From Euptelea pleiosperma (Eukaryota; Streptophyta; Magnoliopsida; Ranunculales; Eupteleaceae): DNA of 64,000 nt. The stretch covers positions 1-64,000 of the forward strand of contig JASUTR010000093.1 of the NCBI GenBank assembly GCA_035048495.1, read 5' to 3'. The translations under genes and the position numbers were made by a program. The notes below the pieces were generated by a model. That model saw only the letters and a list, made by a program, of their open reading frames with translations. It was not told where the DNA came from and searched no databases. This document shows positions 49,935 to 62,567 of the stretch, piece after piece; the first letter of the stretch is position 1; every line of letters begins with the position of its first letter.

Positions 49935-52900
49935 CGCAACCAGACCTCGTAATTGGACTCAAACTCTTATATCACTATTGTTTCAAGACATTTGAAGTGT
50001 TGGAACAAGATTCGGGACAGTCGAAACAAGTTAGCTCCATCCGTGCGTCAACGTCTCAAATTGGACTCATTTTGTGTGTTACATTCCGAGCCTATAACTT
50101 GTGACTTTTTCGCAACCAGACCTCGTAATTCGACTCAAACTCTTCCATTACTATTGTTTCAACACATTTGAAGTTTTGGAGCAAGATTCGGACCAGTCGA
50201 AACAAGTTAGCTCCATCCGTGCGTCAACGTCTGAAATTGGACTCAGTTTGTGTGTTACATTCTGAAGCCTATAACTTGTTACTTTTTCGCAACCGGTGCT
50301 CGTAATTGGACTCAAACTCTTCCATTACTTTTGTTTCAACAGATTTGAAGTGTTGGAATAAGATTTGGGTCAGTAGAAACAAGTTAGCTCCATCCGTGCG
50401 TCAACGTCTCAAATTGGACTCAGTTTGTGTGTTACATTCCGATGCCTATAACTTGTTACTTTTTCGCAACCAGTGCTCGTAATTGGACTCAAACTCTTCC
50501 ATTACTTTTGTTTCAACAGATTTGAAGTGTTGGAATAAGATTTGGGTCAGTCGAAACAAGTTAGCTCCATCCGTGCGTCAACGTCTCAAATTGGACTCAG
50601 TTTGTGTGTTACATTCCGAAGCCTATAACTTGTGACTTTTTCACAACCAGACCTCGTAATTAGACTCAAACTCTTCCATTACTATTGTTTCAACACATTT
50701 GAAGTGTTGGAGCAAGATTCGGAACAGTCGAAACAAGTTAGCTCGATCCGTGCGTCAACGCCTCAAATTGGACTCAGTTTGTGTGTTACATTCCGAAGCC
50801 TATAACTTGTGACTTTTTCGCAACCAGACCTCGTAATTGGACTCAAACTCTTCCATCCCTATTGTTTCAAGACATTTGAAGTGTTGGAACAACATTCGGG
50901 ACAGTCGAAACAAGTTAGCTCCATCCGTGCGTCAACGTCTCAAATTGGACTCATTTAGTGTGTTACACTCCGAAGCCTATAACTTGTGACTTTTTCGCAA
51001 CCAGACCTCGTAATTGGACTCAAACTCTTATATCACTATTGTTTCAAGACATTTGAAGTGTTGGAACAAGATTCGGGACAGTCGAAACAAGTTAGCTCCA
51101 TCCGTGCGTCAACGTCTCAAATTGGACTCATTTTGTGTGTTACATTCCGAGCCTATAACTTGTGACTTTTTCGCAACCAGACCTCGTAATTCGACTCAAA
51201 CTCTTCCATTACAATTGTTTCAACACATTTGAAGTTTTGGAGCAAGATTCGGACCAGTCGAAACAAGTTAGCTCCATCCGTGCGTCAACGTCTGAAATTG
51301 GACTCAGTTTGTGTGTTACATTCTGAAGCCTATAACTTGTTACTTTTTCGCAACCGGTGCTCGTAATTGGACTCAAACTCTTCCATTACTTTTGTTTCAA
51401 CAGATTTGAAGTGTTGGAATAAGATTTGGGTCAGTCGAAACAAGTTAGCTCCATCCGTGCGTCAACGTCTCAAATTGGACTCAGTTTGTGTGTTACATTC
51501 CGAAGCCTATAACTTGTTACTTTTTCGCAACCAGTGCTCGTAATTGGACTCAAACTCTTCCATTACTTTTGTTTCAACAGATTTGAAGTGTTGGAATAAG
51601 ATTTGGGTCAGTCGAAACAAGTTAGCTCCATCCGTGCGTCAACGTCTCAAATTGGACTCAGTTAGTGTGTTACATTCCGAAACCTATAACTTGTGACTTT
51701 TTCGCAACCAGACCTCGTAATTAGACTCAAACTCTTCCATTACTGTTGTTTCAACACATTTTAAGTGTTGGAGCAAGATTCGGACCAGTCGAAACAAGTT
51801 AACTCCATCCGTGCGTCAACGTCTCAAATTGGACTCAGTTTGTGTGTTACATTCCGAAGCCTATAACTTGGGACTTTTTCGCAACCAGACCTCGTAATTG
51901 GACTCAAACTCTTCCATCCCTATTGTTTCAACACATTTGAAGTGTTGGAACAACATTCGGGACAGTCGAAACAAGTTAGCTCCATCCGTGCGTCAACGTC
52001 TCAAATTGGACTCATTTTGTGTGTTACACTCCGAAGCCTATAACTTGTGACTTTTTCGCAACCAGACCTCGTAATTGGACTCAAACTCTTATATCACTAT
52101 TGTTTCAAGACATTTGAAGTGTTGGAACAAGATTCGGGACAGTCGAAACAAGTTAGCTCCATCCGTGCGTCAACGTCTCAAATTGGACTCATTTTGTGTG
52201 TTACATTCCGAGCCTATGACTTGTGACTTTTTTGCAACCAGACCTCGTAATTCGACTCAAACTCTTCCATTACTATTGTTTCAACACATTTGAAGTTTTG
52301 GAGCAAGATTCGGACCAGTCGAAACAAGTTAGCTCCATCCGTGCGTCAACGTCTGAAATTGGACTCAGTTTGTGTGTTGCATTCTGAAGCCTATAACTTG
52401 TTACTTTTTCGCAACCAGTGCTCGTAATTGGACTCAAACTCTTCTATTACTTTTGTTTCAACAGATTTGAAGTGTTGGAATAAGATTTGGGTCAGTCGAA
52501 ACAAGTTAGCTCCATCCGTGCGTCAACGTCTCAAATTGGACTCAGTTTGTGTGTTACATTCCGAAGCCTATAACTTGTTACTTTTTCGCAACCAGTGCTC
52601 GTAATTGGACTCAAACTCTTCCATTACTTTTGTTTCAACAGATTTGAAGTGTTGGAATAAGATTTGGGTCAGTCGAAACAAGTTAGCTCCATCCGTGCGT
52701 CAACGTCTCAAATTGGACTCAGTTAGTGTGTTACATTCCGAAACCTATAACTTGTGACTTTTTCGCAACCAGACCTCGTAATTAGACTCAAACTCTTCCA
52801 TTACTGTTGTTTCAACACATTTTAAGTGTTGGAGCAAGATTCGGACCAGTCGAAACAAGTTAGCTCAATCCGTGCGTCAACGTCTCAAATTGGACTCAGT

Positions 52901-53647
52901 TTGTGTGTTACATTCCGAAGCCTATAACTTGGGACTTTTTCGCAACCAGACCTCGTAATTGGACTCAAACTCTTCCATCCCTATTGTTTCAACACATTTG
53001 AAGTGTTGGAACAACATTCGGGACAGTCGAAACAAGTTAGCTCCATCCGTGCGTCAACGTCTCAAATTGGACTCATTTTGTGTGTTACACTCCGAAGCCT
53101 ATAACTTGTGACTTTTTCGCAACCAGACCTCGTAATTGGACTCAAACTCTTATATCACTATTGTTTCAAGACATTTGAAGTGTTGGAACAAGATTCGGGA
53201 CAGTCGAAACAAGTTAGCTCCATCCGTGCGTCAACGTCTCAAATTGGACTCATTTTGTGTGTTACATTCCGAGCCTATGACTTGTGACTTTTTTGCAACC
53301 AGACCTCGTAATTCGACTCAAACTCTTCCATTACTATTGTTTCAACACATTTGAAGTTTTGGAGCAAGATTCGGACCAGTCGAAACAAGTTAGCTCCATC
53401 CGTGCGTCAACGTCTGAAATTGGACTCAGTTTGTGTGTTGCATTCTGAAGCCTATAACTTGTTACTTTTTCGCAACCAGTGCTCGTAATTGGACTCAAAC
53501 TCTTCTATTACTTTTGTTTCAACAGATTTGAAGTGTTGGAATAAGATTTGGGTCAGTCGAAACAAGTTAGCTCCATCCGTGCGTCAACGTCTCAAATTGG
53601 ACTCAGTTTGTGTGTTACATTCCGAAGCCTATAACTTGTCACTTTTT
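49935..53647. repeat. 1061-bp (6-monomer) higher-order repeat, about 3.5 units
   Basis: The CTTATATCAC monomer recurs at 49965, 51026, 52087 and 53148, each 1061 bp apart: six monomers minus the one base missing from its ATTCCGAGCC. The next monomers are a TAATTCGACTC/GAAGTTTTGG type and a GCAACCGGTGCTCG or CCAGTGCTCG type. The first unit continues CCAGTGCTCG, TTCACAACC, CTTCCATCCC. Units two and three have an ATTCCGAAACC/ACATTTTAAG monomer at the fifth place and are nearly identical to each other. Confidence 0.88.
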
Positions 53648-54199
53648 CGCAACCAGACCTCGTAATTAGACTCAAACTCTTCCATTACTGTTGTTTCAAC
53701 ACATTTTAAGTGTTGGAGCAAGATTCGGACCAGTCGAATCAAGTTAGCTCCATCTGTGCGTCAACGTCTCAAATTGGACTCAGTTTGTGTGTTACATTCC
53801 GAAGCCTATAACTTGGGACTTTTTCGCAACCAGATCTCGTAATTGGACTCAAACTCTTCCATCACTGTTGTTTCAACACATTTGAAGTGTTGGAACAAGA
53901 TTCGGGACAGTCGAAACAAGTTAGCTCCATCCGTGCGTCAACGTCTCAAATTGGACTAAGTTTGTGTGTTACATTCCGAAGCCTATAACTTGTCACTTTT
54001 TCGCAACCAGTGCTCGTAATTGGACTCAAACTCTTCCATTACTTTTGTTTCAACAGATTTGAAGTGTTGGAATAAGATTTGGGTCAGTCGAAACAAGTTA
54101 GCTCCATCCGTGCGTCAACGTCTCAAATTGGACTCAGTTTGTGTGTTACATTCCGAAGCCTATAACTTGTGACTTTTTCGCAACCAGACCTCGTAATTA

Positions 54200-56000
54200 G
54201 ACTCAAACTCTTCCATTACTATTGTTTCAACACATTTGAAGTGTTGGAGCAAGATTCGGAACAGTCGAAACAAGTTAGCTCGATCCGTGCGTCAACGCCT
54301 CAAATTGGACTCAGTTTGTGTGTTACATTCCGAAGCCTATAACTTGTGACTTTTTCGCAACCAGACCTCGTAATTGGACTCAAACTATTCCATCCCTATT
54401 GTTTCAACACATTTGAAGTGTTGGAACAACATTCGGGACAGTCGAAACAAGTTAGCTCCATCCGTGCGTCAACGTCTCAAATTGGACTCAGTTTGTGTGT
54501 TACATTCCGAAGCCTATAACTTGTTTCTTTTTCGCAACCAGTGCTCGTAATTGGACTCAAACTCTTCCATTATTTTTGTTTCAACAGATTTGAAGTGTTG
54601 GAATAAGATTTGGGTCAGTCGAAACAAGTTAGCTCCATCCGTGCGTCAACGTCTCAAATTGGACTCAGTTTGTGTGTTACATTCCGAAGCCTATAACTTG
54701 TGACTTTTTCGCAACCAGACCTCGTAATTGGACTCAAACTCTTCCATCACTATTGTTTCAACACATTTGAAGTGTTGGAATAAGATTTGGGTCAGTCGAA
54801 ACAAGTTAGCTCCATCCGTGCGTCAATGTCTCAAATTGGACTCAGTTTGTGTGTTACATTCCGAAGCCTATAACTTGTTACTTTTTCGCAACCAGTGCTC
54901 GTAATTGGACACAAACTCTTCCATTACTTTTGTTTCAACACATTTGAAGTGTTGGAGCAAGATTCGGACCAGTCGAAACAAGTTAGCTCCATCCGTGCGT
55001 CAACGTCTCAAATTGGACTCAGTTTGTGTGTTACATTCCGAAGCCTATAACTTGTGAATTTTTCCCAACCGGACCTCGTAATTAGACTCAAACTCTTCCA
55101 TTACTTTTGTTTCAACAGATTTGAAGTGTTGGAATAAGATTTGGGTCAGTCGAAACAAGTTAGCTCCATCCGTGCGTCAACGTCTCAAATTGGACTCAGT
55201 TTGTGTGTTACATTCCGAAGCCTATAACTTGTGACTTTTTCACAACCAGACCTCGTAATTAGACTCAAACTCTTCCATTACTATTGTTTCAACACATTTG
55301 AAGTGTTGGAGCAAGATTCGGAACAGTCGAAACAAGTTAGCTCGATCCGTGCGTCAACGCCTCAAATTGGACTCAGTTTGTGTGTTACATTCCGAAGCCT
55401 ATAACTTGTGACTTTTTCGCAACCAGACCTCGTAATTGGACTCAAACTCTTCCATCCCTGTTGTTTCAAGACATTTGAAATGTTGGAACAACATTCGGGA
55501 CAGTCGAAACAAGTTAGCTCCATCCGTGCGTCAACGTCTAAAATTGGACTCATTTTTTGTGTTACATTCCGAGCCTATAACTTGTGACTTTTTCGCAACC
55601 AGACCTCGTAATTTGACTCAAACTCTTCCATTACTATTGTTTCAACACATTTGAAGTTTTGGAGCAAGATTCGGACCAGTCGAAACAAGTTAGCTCCATC
55701 CGTGCGTCAACGTCTGAAATTGGACTCAGTTTGTGTGTTACATTCTGAAGCCTATAACTTGTTACTTTTTCGCAACCAGTGCTCGTAATTGGACTCAAAC
55801 TCTTCCATTACTTTTGTTTTAACAGATTTGAAGTGTTGGAATAAGATTTGGGTCAGTCGAAACAAGTTAGCTCCATCCGTGCGTCAACGTCTCAAATTGG
55901 ACTCAGTTTGTGTGTTACATTCCGAAGCCTATAACTTGTTACTTTTTCGCAACCAGTGCTCGTAATTGGAATCAAACTCTTCCATTACTTTTGTTTCAAC
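54200..56000. repeat. Paralogue of the left flank (about 31.8-33.7 kb), lacking the retroelement
   Basis: The order of subtypes here matches the satellite just left of the element: GGAACAG/GCTCGATCC, CTTCCATCCC, TTGTTTC, TTGTGAC, TTGTTAC, TTGTGAATTTTTC followed by CCGGACC (55064 versus 32695), then TTCACAACC. With the element removed, the offset is 7075 bp, about 40 monomers. Near 55.45-55.59 kb one monomer is missing: a CATCCCTG monomer fuses into the ATTCCGAGCC end of the CTTATATC type. The matching insertion point near 55890 is empty. Confidence 0.75.
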
Positions 56001-59000
56001 AGATTTGAAGTGTTGGAATAAGATTTGGGTCAGTCGAAACAAGTTAGCTCCATCCGTGCGTCAACGTCTCAAATTGGACTCAGTTAGTGTGTTACATTCC
56101 GAAACCTATAACTTGTGACTTTTTCGCAACCAGACCTCGTTATTAGACTCAAACTCTTCCATTACTGTTGTTTCAACACATTTTAAGTGTTGGAGCAAGA
56201 TTCGGACCAGTCGAAACAAGTTAGCTCCATCCGTGCGTCAACGTCTCAAATTGGACTCAGTTTGTGTGTTACATTCCGAAGCCTATAACTTGGGACTTTT
56301 TCGCAACCAGACCTCGTAATTGGACTCAAACTCTTCCATCACTGTTGTTTCAACACATTTGAAGTGTTGGAACAAGATTCGGGACAGTCGAAACAAGTTA
56401 GCTCCATCCGTGCGTCAACGTCTCAAATTGGACTCAGTTTGTGTGTTACATTCCGAAGCCTATAACTTGTTACTTTTTCGCAACCAGTGCTCGTAATTGG
56501 ACTCAAACTCTTCCATTACTTTTGTTTCAACAGATTTGAAGTGTTGGAATAAGATTTGGGTCAGTCGAAACAAGTTAGCTCCATCCGTGCGTCAACGTCT
56601 CAAATTGGACTCAGTTTGTGTGTTACATTCCGAAGCCTATAACTTGTGACTTTTTCGCAACCAGACCTCGTAATTAGACTCAAACTCTTCCATTACTATT
56701 GTTTCAACACATTTGAAGTGTTGGAGCAAGATTCGGAACAGTCGAAACAAGTTAGCTCGATCCGTGCGTCAACGCCTCAAATTGGACTCAGTTTGTGTGT
56801 TACATTCCGAAGCCTATAACTTGTGACTTTTTCGCAACCAGACCTCGTAATTGGACTCAAACTCTTCCATCCCTATTGTTTCAACACATTTGAAGTGTTG
56901 GAACAACATTCGGGACAGTCGAAACAAGTTAGCTCCATCCGTGCGTCAACGTCTCAAATTGGACTCAGTTTGTGTGTTACATTCCGAAGCCTATAACTTG
57001 TTTCTTTTTCGCAACCAGTGCTCGTAATTGGACGCAAACTCTTCCATTACTTTTGTTTCAACAGATTTGAAGTGTTGGAATAAGATTTGGGTAAGTCGAA
57101 ACAAGTTAGCTCCATCCGTGCGTCAACGTCTCAAATTGGACTCAGTTTGTATGTTACATTCCGAAGCCTATAACTTGTGACTTTTTCGCAACCAGACCTC
57201 GTAATTGGACTCAAACTCTTCCATCACTATTGTTTCAACACATTTGAAGTGTTGGAATAAGATTTGGGTCGGTCGAAACAAGTTAGCTCCATCCGTGCGT
57301 CAACGTCTCAAATTGGACTCAGTTTGTGTGTTACATTCCGAAGCCTATAACTTGTTACTTTTTCGCAACCAGTGCTCGTAATTGGACTCAAACTCTTCCA
57401 TTACTTTTGTTTCAACACATTTGAAGTGTTGGAGCAAGATTCGGACCAGTCGAAACAAGTTAGCTCCATCCGTGCGTCAACGTCTCAAATTGGACTCAGT
57501 TTGTGTGTTACATTCCGAAGCCTATAACTTGTGACTTTTTCGCAACCAGACCTCGTAATTGGACTCAAACTCTTCCATCCCTATTGTTTCAACACATTTG
57601 AAGTGTTGGAACAAGATTCGGGACAGTCGAAACAAGTTAGCTCCATCCGTGCGTCAACGTCTCAAATTGGACTCATTTTGTGTGTTACATTCCGAAGCCT
57701 ATAACTTGTGACTTTTTCGCAACCAGACCTCGTAATTGGACTCAAACTCTTATATCACTATTGTTTCAAAACATTTGAAGTGTTGGAACAAGATTCGGGA
57801 CAATCGAAACAAGTTAGCTCCATCCGTGCGTCAACGTCTCAAATTGGACTCATTTTGTGTGTTACATTCCGAAGCCTATAACTTGTAACTCTTTCGCAAC
57901 CAGACCTCGTAATTAGACTCAAACTCTTCCATTACTATTGTTTCAACACATTTGAAGTGTTGGAGCAAGATTCGGACCAGTCGAAACAAGTTAGCTCCAT
58001 CCGTGCGTCAACGTCTGAAATTGGACTCAGTTTGTGTGTTACATTCCGAAGCCTATAACTTGTTACTTTTTCGCAACCAGTGCTCGTAATTGGACTCAAA
58101 CTCTTCCATTACGATTGTTTCAACAGATTTGAAGTGTTGGAATAAGATTTGGGTCAGTCGAAACAAGTTAGCTCCATCCGTGCGTCAACGTCTCAAATTG
58201 GACTCAGTTTGTGTGTTACATTCCGAAGCCTATAACTTGTTACTTTTTCGTAACCAGTGCTCGTAATTGGACTCAAACTCTTCCATTACTTTTGTTTCAA
58301 CAGATTTGAAGTGTTGGAATAAGATTTGGGTCAGTCGAAACAAGTTAGCTCCATCCGTGCGTCAACGTCTCAAATTGGACTCAGTTTGTGTGTTACATTC
58401 CGAAGCCTATAACTTGTGACTTTTTCGCAACCAGACCTCGTAATTGGACTCAAACTCTTCCATCACTATTGTTTCAACACATTTGAAGTGTTGGAATAAG
58501 ATTTGGGTCAGTCGAAACAAGTTAGCTCCATCCGTGCGTCAACGTCTCAAATTGGACTCAGTTTGTGTGTTACATTCCGAAACCTATAACTTGTTACTTT
58601 TTCGCAACCAGTGCTCGTAATTGGACTCAAACTCTTCCATTATTTTTGTTTCAACACATTTGAAGTGTTGGAGCAAGATTCGGACCAGTCGAAACAAGTT
58701 AGCTCCATCCGTGCGTCAACGTCTCAAATTGGACTCAGTTTGTGTGTTACATTCCGAAGCCTATAACTTGTGAATTTTTCGCAACCGGACCTCGTAATTA
58801 GACTCAAACTCTTCCATTACTATTGTTTCAACACATTTGAAGTGTTGGAGTAAGATTCGGAACAGTCGAAACAAGTTAGCTCCATCCGTGCGTCAACGTC
58901 TCAAATTGGACTCAGTTTGTGTGTTACATTCCGAAGCCTATAACTTGTGACTTTTTCGCAACCAGACCTCGTAATTGGACTCAAACTCTTCCATCCCTAT

Positions 59001-60193
59001 TGTTCAACACATTTGAAGTGTTGGAACAACATTCGGGACAGTCGAAACAAGTTAGCTCCATCCGTGCGTCAACGTCTCAAATTGGACTCAGTTTGTGTGT
59101 TACATTCCGAAGCCTATAACTTGTGACTTTTTCGCAACCAGACCTCGTAATTGGACTCAAACTCTTCCATCCCTATTGTTTCAAGACATTTGAAGTGTTG
59201 GAACAACATTCGGGACAGTCGAAACAAGTTAGCTCCATCCGTGCGTCAACGTCTCAAATTGGACTCAGTTTGTGTGTTACATTCCGAGCCTATAACTTGG
59301 GACTTTTTCGCAACCAGACCTCGTAATTGGACTCAAACTCTTCCATCACTGTTGTTTCAACACATTTGAAGTGTTGGAACAAGATTCGGGACAGTCGAAA
59401 CAAGTTAGCTCCATCCGTGCGTCAACGTCTCAAATTGGACTCAGTTTGTGTGTTACATTCCGAAGCCTATAACTTGTTACTTTTTCGCAACCAGTGCTCG
59501 TAATTGGACTCAAACTCTTCAATTACTTTTGTTTCAACAGATTTGAAGTGTTGGAATAAGATTTGGGTCAGTCGAAACAAGTTAGCTCCATCCGTGCGTC
59601 AACGTCTCAAATTGGACTCAGTTTGTGTGTTACATTCCGAAGCCTATAACTTGTGACTTTTTCGCAACCAGACCTCGTAATTAGACTCAAACTCTTCCAT
59701 TACTATTGTTTCAACACATTTGAAGTGTTGGAGCAAGATTCGGAACAGTCGAAACAAGTTAGCTCGATCCGTGCGTCAACGCCTCAAATTGGACTCAGTT
59801 TGTGTGTTACATTCCGAAGCCTATAACTTGTGACTTTTTCGCAACCAGACCTCGTAATTGGACTCAAACTCTTCCATCCATATTGTTTCAACACATTTGA
59901 AGTGTTGGAACAACATTCGGGACAGTCGAAACAAGTTAGCTCCATCCGTGCGTCAACGTCTCAAATTGGACTCAGTTTGTGCGTTACATTCCGAAGCCTA
60001 TAACTTGTTTCTTTTTCGCAACCAGTGCTCGTAATTGGACTCAAACTCTTCCATTACTTTTGTTTCAACAGATTTGAAGTGTTGGAATAAGATTTGGGTC
60101 AGTCGAAACAAGTTAGCTCCATCCGTGCGTCAACGTCTCAAATTGGACTCAGTTTGTGTGTTACATTCCGAAGCCTATAACTTGTGACTTTTT

Positions 60194-60370
60194 CGCAACC
60201 AGACCTCGTAATTAGACTCAAACTCTTCCATTACTATTGTTTCAACACATTTGAAGTGTTGGAGCAAGATTCGGAACAGTCGAAACAAGTTAGCTCGATC
60301 CGTGCGTCAACGCCTCAAATTGGACTCAGTTTGTGTGTTACATTCCGAAGCCTATAACTTGTGACTTTTT
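60194..60370 (+). repeat. Reference 177-bp satellite monomer
   Basis: One complete monomer measured from CGCAACCAG to the next. It holds two copies of an AATT(G/A)GACTCA word about 69 bp apart, an inverted repeat around CAACAC-7-GTGTTG, T-runs before CGCAACC, and no long open frame. The length is divisible by three, so any reading frame keeps its phase between monomers. Confidence 0.95.
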
Positions 60371-60445
60371 CGCAACCAGACCTCGTAATTGGACTCAAAC
60401 TCTTCCATCCCTATTGTTTCAACACATTTGAAGTGTTGGAACAAC

Positions 60446-60462
60446 ATTCGGGACAGTCGAAA
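60446..60462 (+). other. CENP-B-box-like 17-mer in the monomer (example copy)
   Basis: ATTCGGGACAGTCGAAA matches the core TTCG-4-A-2-CGGG at seven of nine fixed positions, failing at the last two (CGAA instead of CGGG). It also forms a short TTCG/CGAA dyad. It occurs in the ATTCGGGAC subtypes only and is lost in ATTTGGGTC subtypes. No plant CENP-B binding is implied. Confidence 0.35.
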
Positions 60463-62540
60463 CAAGTTAGCTCCATCCGTGCGTCAACGTCTCAAATTGG
60501 ACTCAGTTTGTGTGTTACATTCCGAAGCCTATAACTTGTTTCTTTTTCGCAACCAGTGCTCGTAATTGGACTCAAACTCTTCCATTACTTTTGTTTCAAC
60601 AGATTTGAAGTGTTGGAATAAGATTTGGGTAAGTCGAAACAAGTTAGCTCCATCCGTGCGTCAACGTCTCAAATTGGACTCAGTTTGTATGTTACATTCC
60701 GAAGCCTATAACTTGTGACTTTTTCGCAACCAGACCTCGTAATTGGACTCAAACTCTTCCATCACTATTGTTTCAACACATTTGAAGTGTTGGAATAAGA
60801 TTTGGGTCAGTCGAAACAAGTTAGCTCCATCCGTGCGTCAACGTCTCAAATTGGACTCAGTTTGTGTGTTACATTCCGAAGCCTATAACTTGTTACTTTT
60901 TCGCAACCAGTGCTCGTAATTGGACTCAAACTCTTCCATTACTTTTGTTTCAACACATTTGAAGAGTTGGAGCAAGATTCGGACCAGTCGAAACAAGTTA
61001 GCTCCATCCGTGCGTCAACGTCTCAAATTGGACTCAGTTTGTGTGTTACATTCCGAAGCCTATAACTTGTGACTTTTTCGCAACCAGACCTCGTAATTGG
61101 ACTCAAACTCTTCCATCCCTATTGTTTCAACACATTTGAAGTGTTGGAACAAGATTCGGGACAGTCGAAACAAGTTAGCTCCATCCGTGCGTCAACGTCT
61201 CAAATTGGACTCATTTTGTGTGTTACATTCCGAAGCCTATAACTTGTGACTTTTTCGCAACCAGACCTCGTAATTGGACTCAAACTCTTATATCACTATT
61301 GTTTCAAAACATTTGAAGTGTTGGAACAAGATTCGGGACAATCGAAACAAGTTAGCTCCATCCGTGCGTCAACGTCTCAAATTGGACTCATTTTGTGTGT
61401 TACATTCCGAAGCCTATAACTTGTAACTCTTTCGCAACCAGACCTCGTAATTAGACTCAAACTCTTCCATTACTATTGTTTCAACACATTTGAAGTGTTG
61501 GAGCAAGATTCGGACCAGTCGAAACAAGTTAGCTCCATCCGTGCGTCAACGTCTGAAATTGGACTCAGTTTGTGTGTTACATTCCGAAGCCTATAACTTG
61601 TTACTTTTTCGCAACCAGTGCTCGTAATTGGACTCAAACTCTTCCATTACTATTGTTTCAACAGATTTGAAGTGTTGGAATAAGATTTGGGTCAGTCGAA
61701 ACAAGTTAGCTCCATCCGTGCGTCAACGTCTCAAATTGGACTCAGTTTGTGTGTTACATTCCGAAGCCTATAACTTGTTACTTTTTCGTAACCAGTGCTC
61801 GTAATTGGACTCAAACTCTTCCATTACTTTTGTTTCAACAGATTTGAAGTGTTGGAATAAGATTTGGGTCAGTCGAAACAAGTTAGCTCCATCCGTGCGT
61901 CAACGTCTCAAATTGGACTCAGTTTGTGTGTTACATTCCGAAGCCTATAACTTGTGACTTTTTCGCAACCAGACCTCGTAATTGGACTCAAACTCTTCCA
62001 TCACTATTGTTTCAACACATTTGAAGTGTTGGAATAAGATTTGGGTCAGTCGAAACAAGTTAGCTCCATCCGTGCGTCAACGTCTCAAATTGGACTCAGT
62101 TTGTGTGTTACATTCCGAAAGCCTATAACTTGTTACTTTTTCGCAACCAGTGCTCGTAATTGGACTCAAACTCTTCCATTATTTTTGTTTCAACACATTT
62201 GAAGTGTTGGAGCAAGATTCGGACCAGTCGAAACAAGTTAGCTCCATCCGTGCGTCAACGTCTCAAATTGGACTCAGTTTGTGTGTTACATTCCGAAGCC
62301 TATAACTTGTGAATTTTTCGCAACCGGACCTCGTAATTAGACTCAAACTCTTCCATTACTATTGTTTCAACACATTTGAAGTGTTGGAGTAAGATTCGGA
62401 ACAGTCGAAACAAGTTAGCTCCATCCGTGCGTCAACGTCTCAAATTGGACTCAGTTTGTGTGTTACATTCCGAAGCCTATAACTTGTGACTTTTTCGCAA
62501 CCAGACCTCGTAATTGGACTCAAACTCTTCCATCCCTATT

Positions 62541-62567
62541 GTTCCAACACATTTGAAGTGTTGGAAC
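62541..62567. other. Perfect 10-bp dyad in one satellite monomer
   Basis: GTTCCAACAC, a 7-base spacer, then GTGTTGGAAC form a perfect inverted repeat. Most CAACAC-type monomers lack one C in the left arm (TTTCAACAC) and so have a shorter or bulged stem. The sister monomer at 59003 reads GTTCAACAC and is one base short. Confidence 0.85.

Noticed and set aside
49953..53354. Four near-identical 72-codon frames at 1061-bp spacing
   Set aside because: They are the same satellite stretch repeated in the higher-order unit, without codon-like conservation or a promoter.
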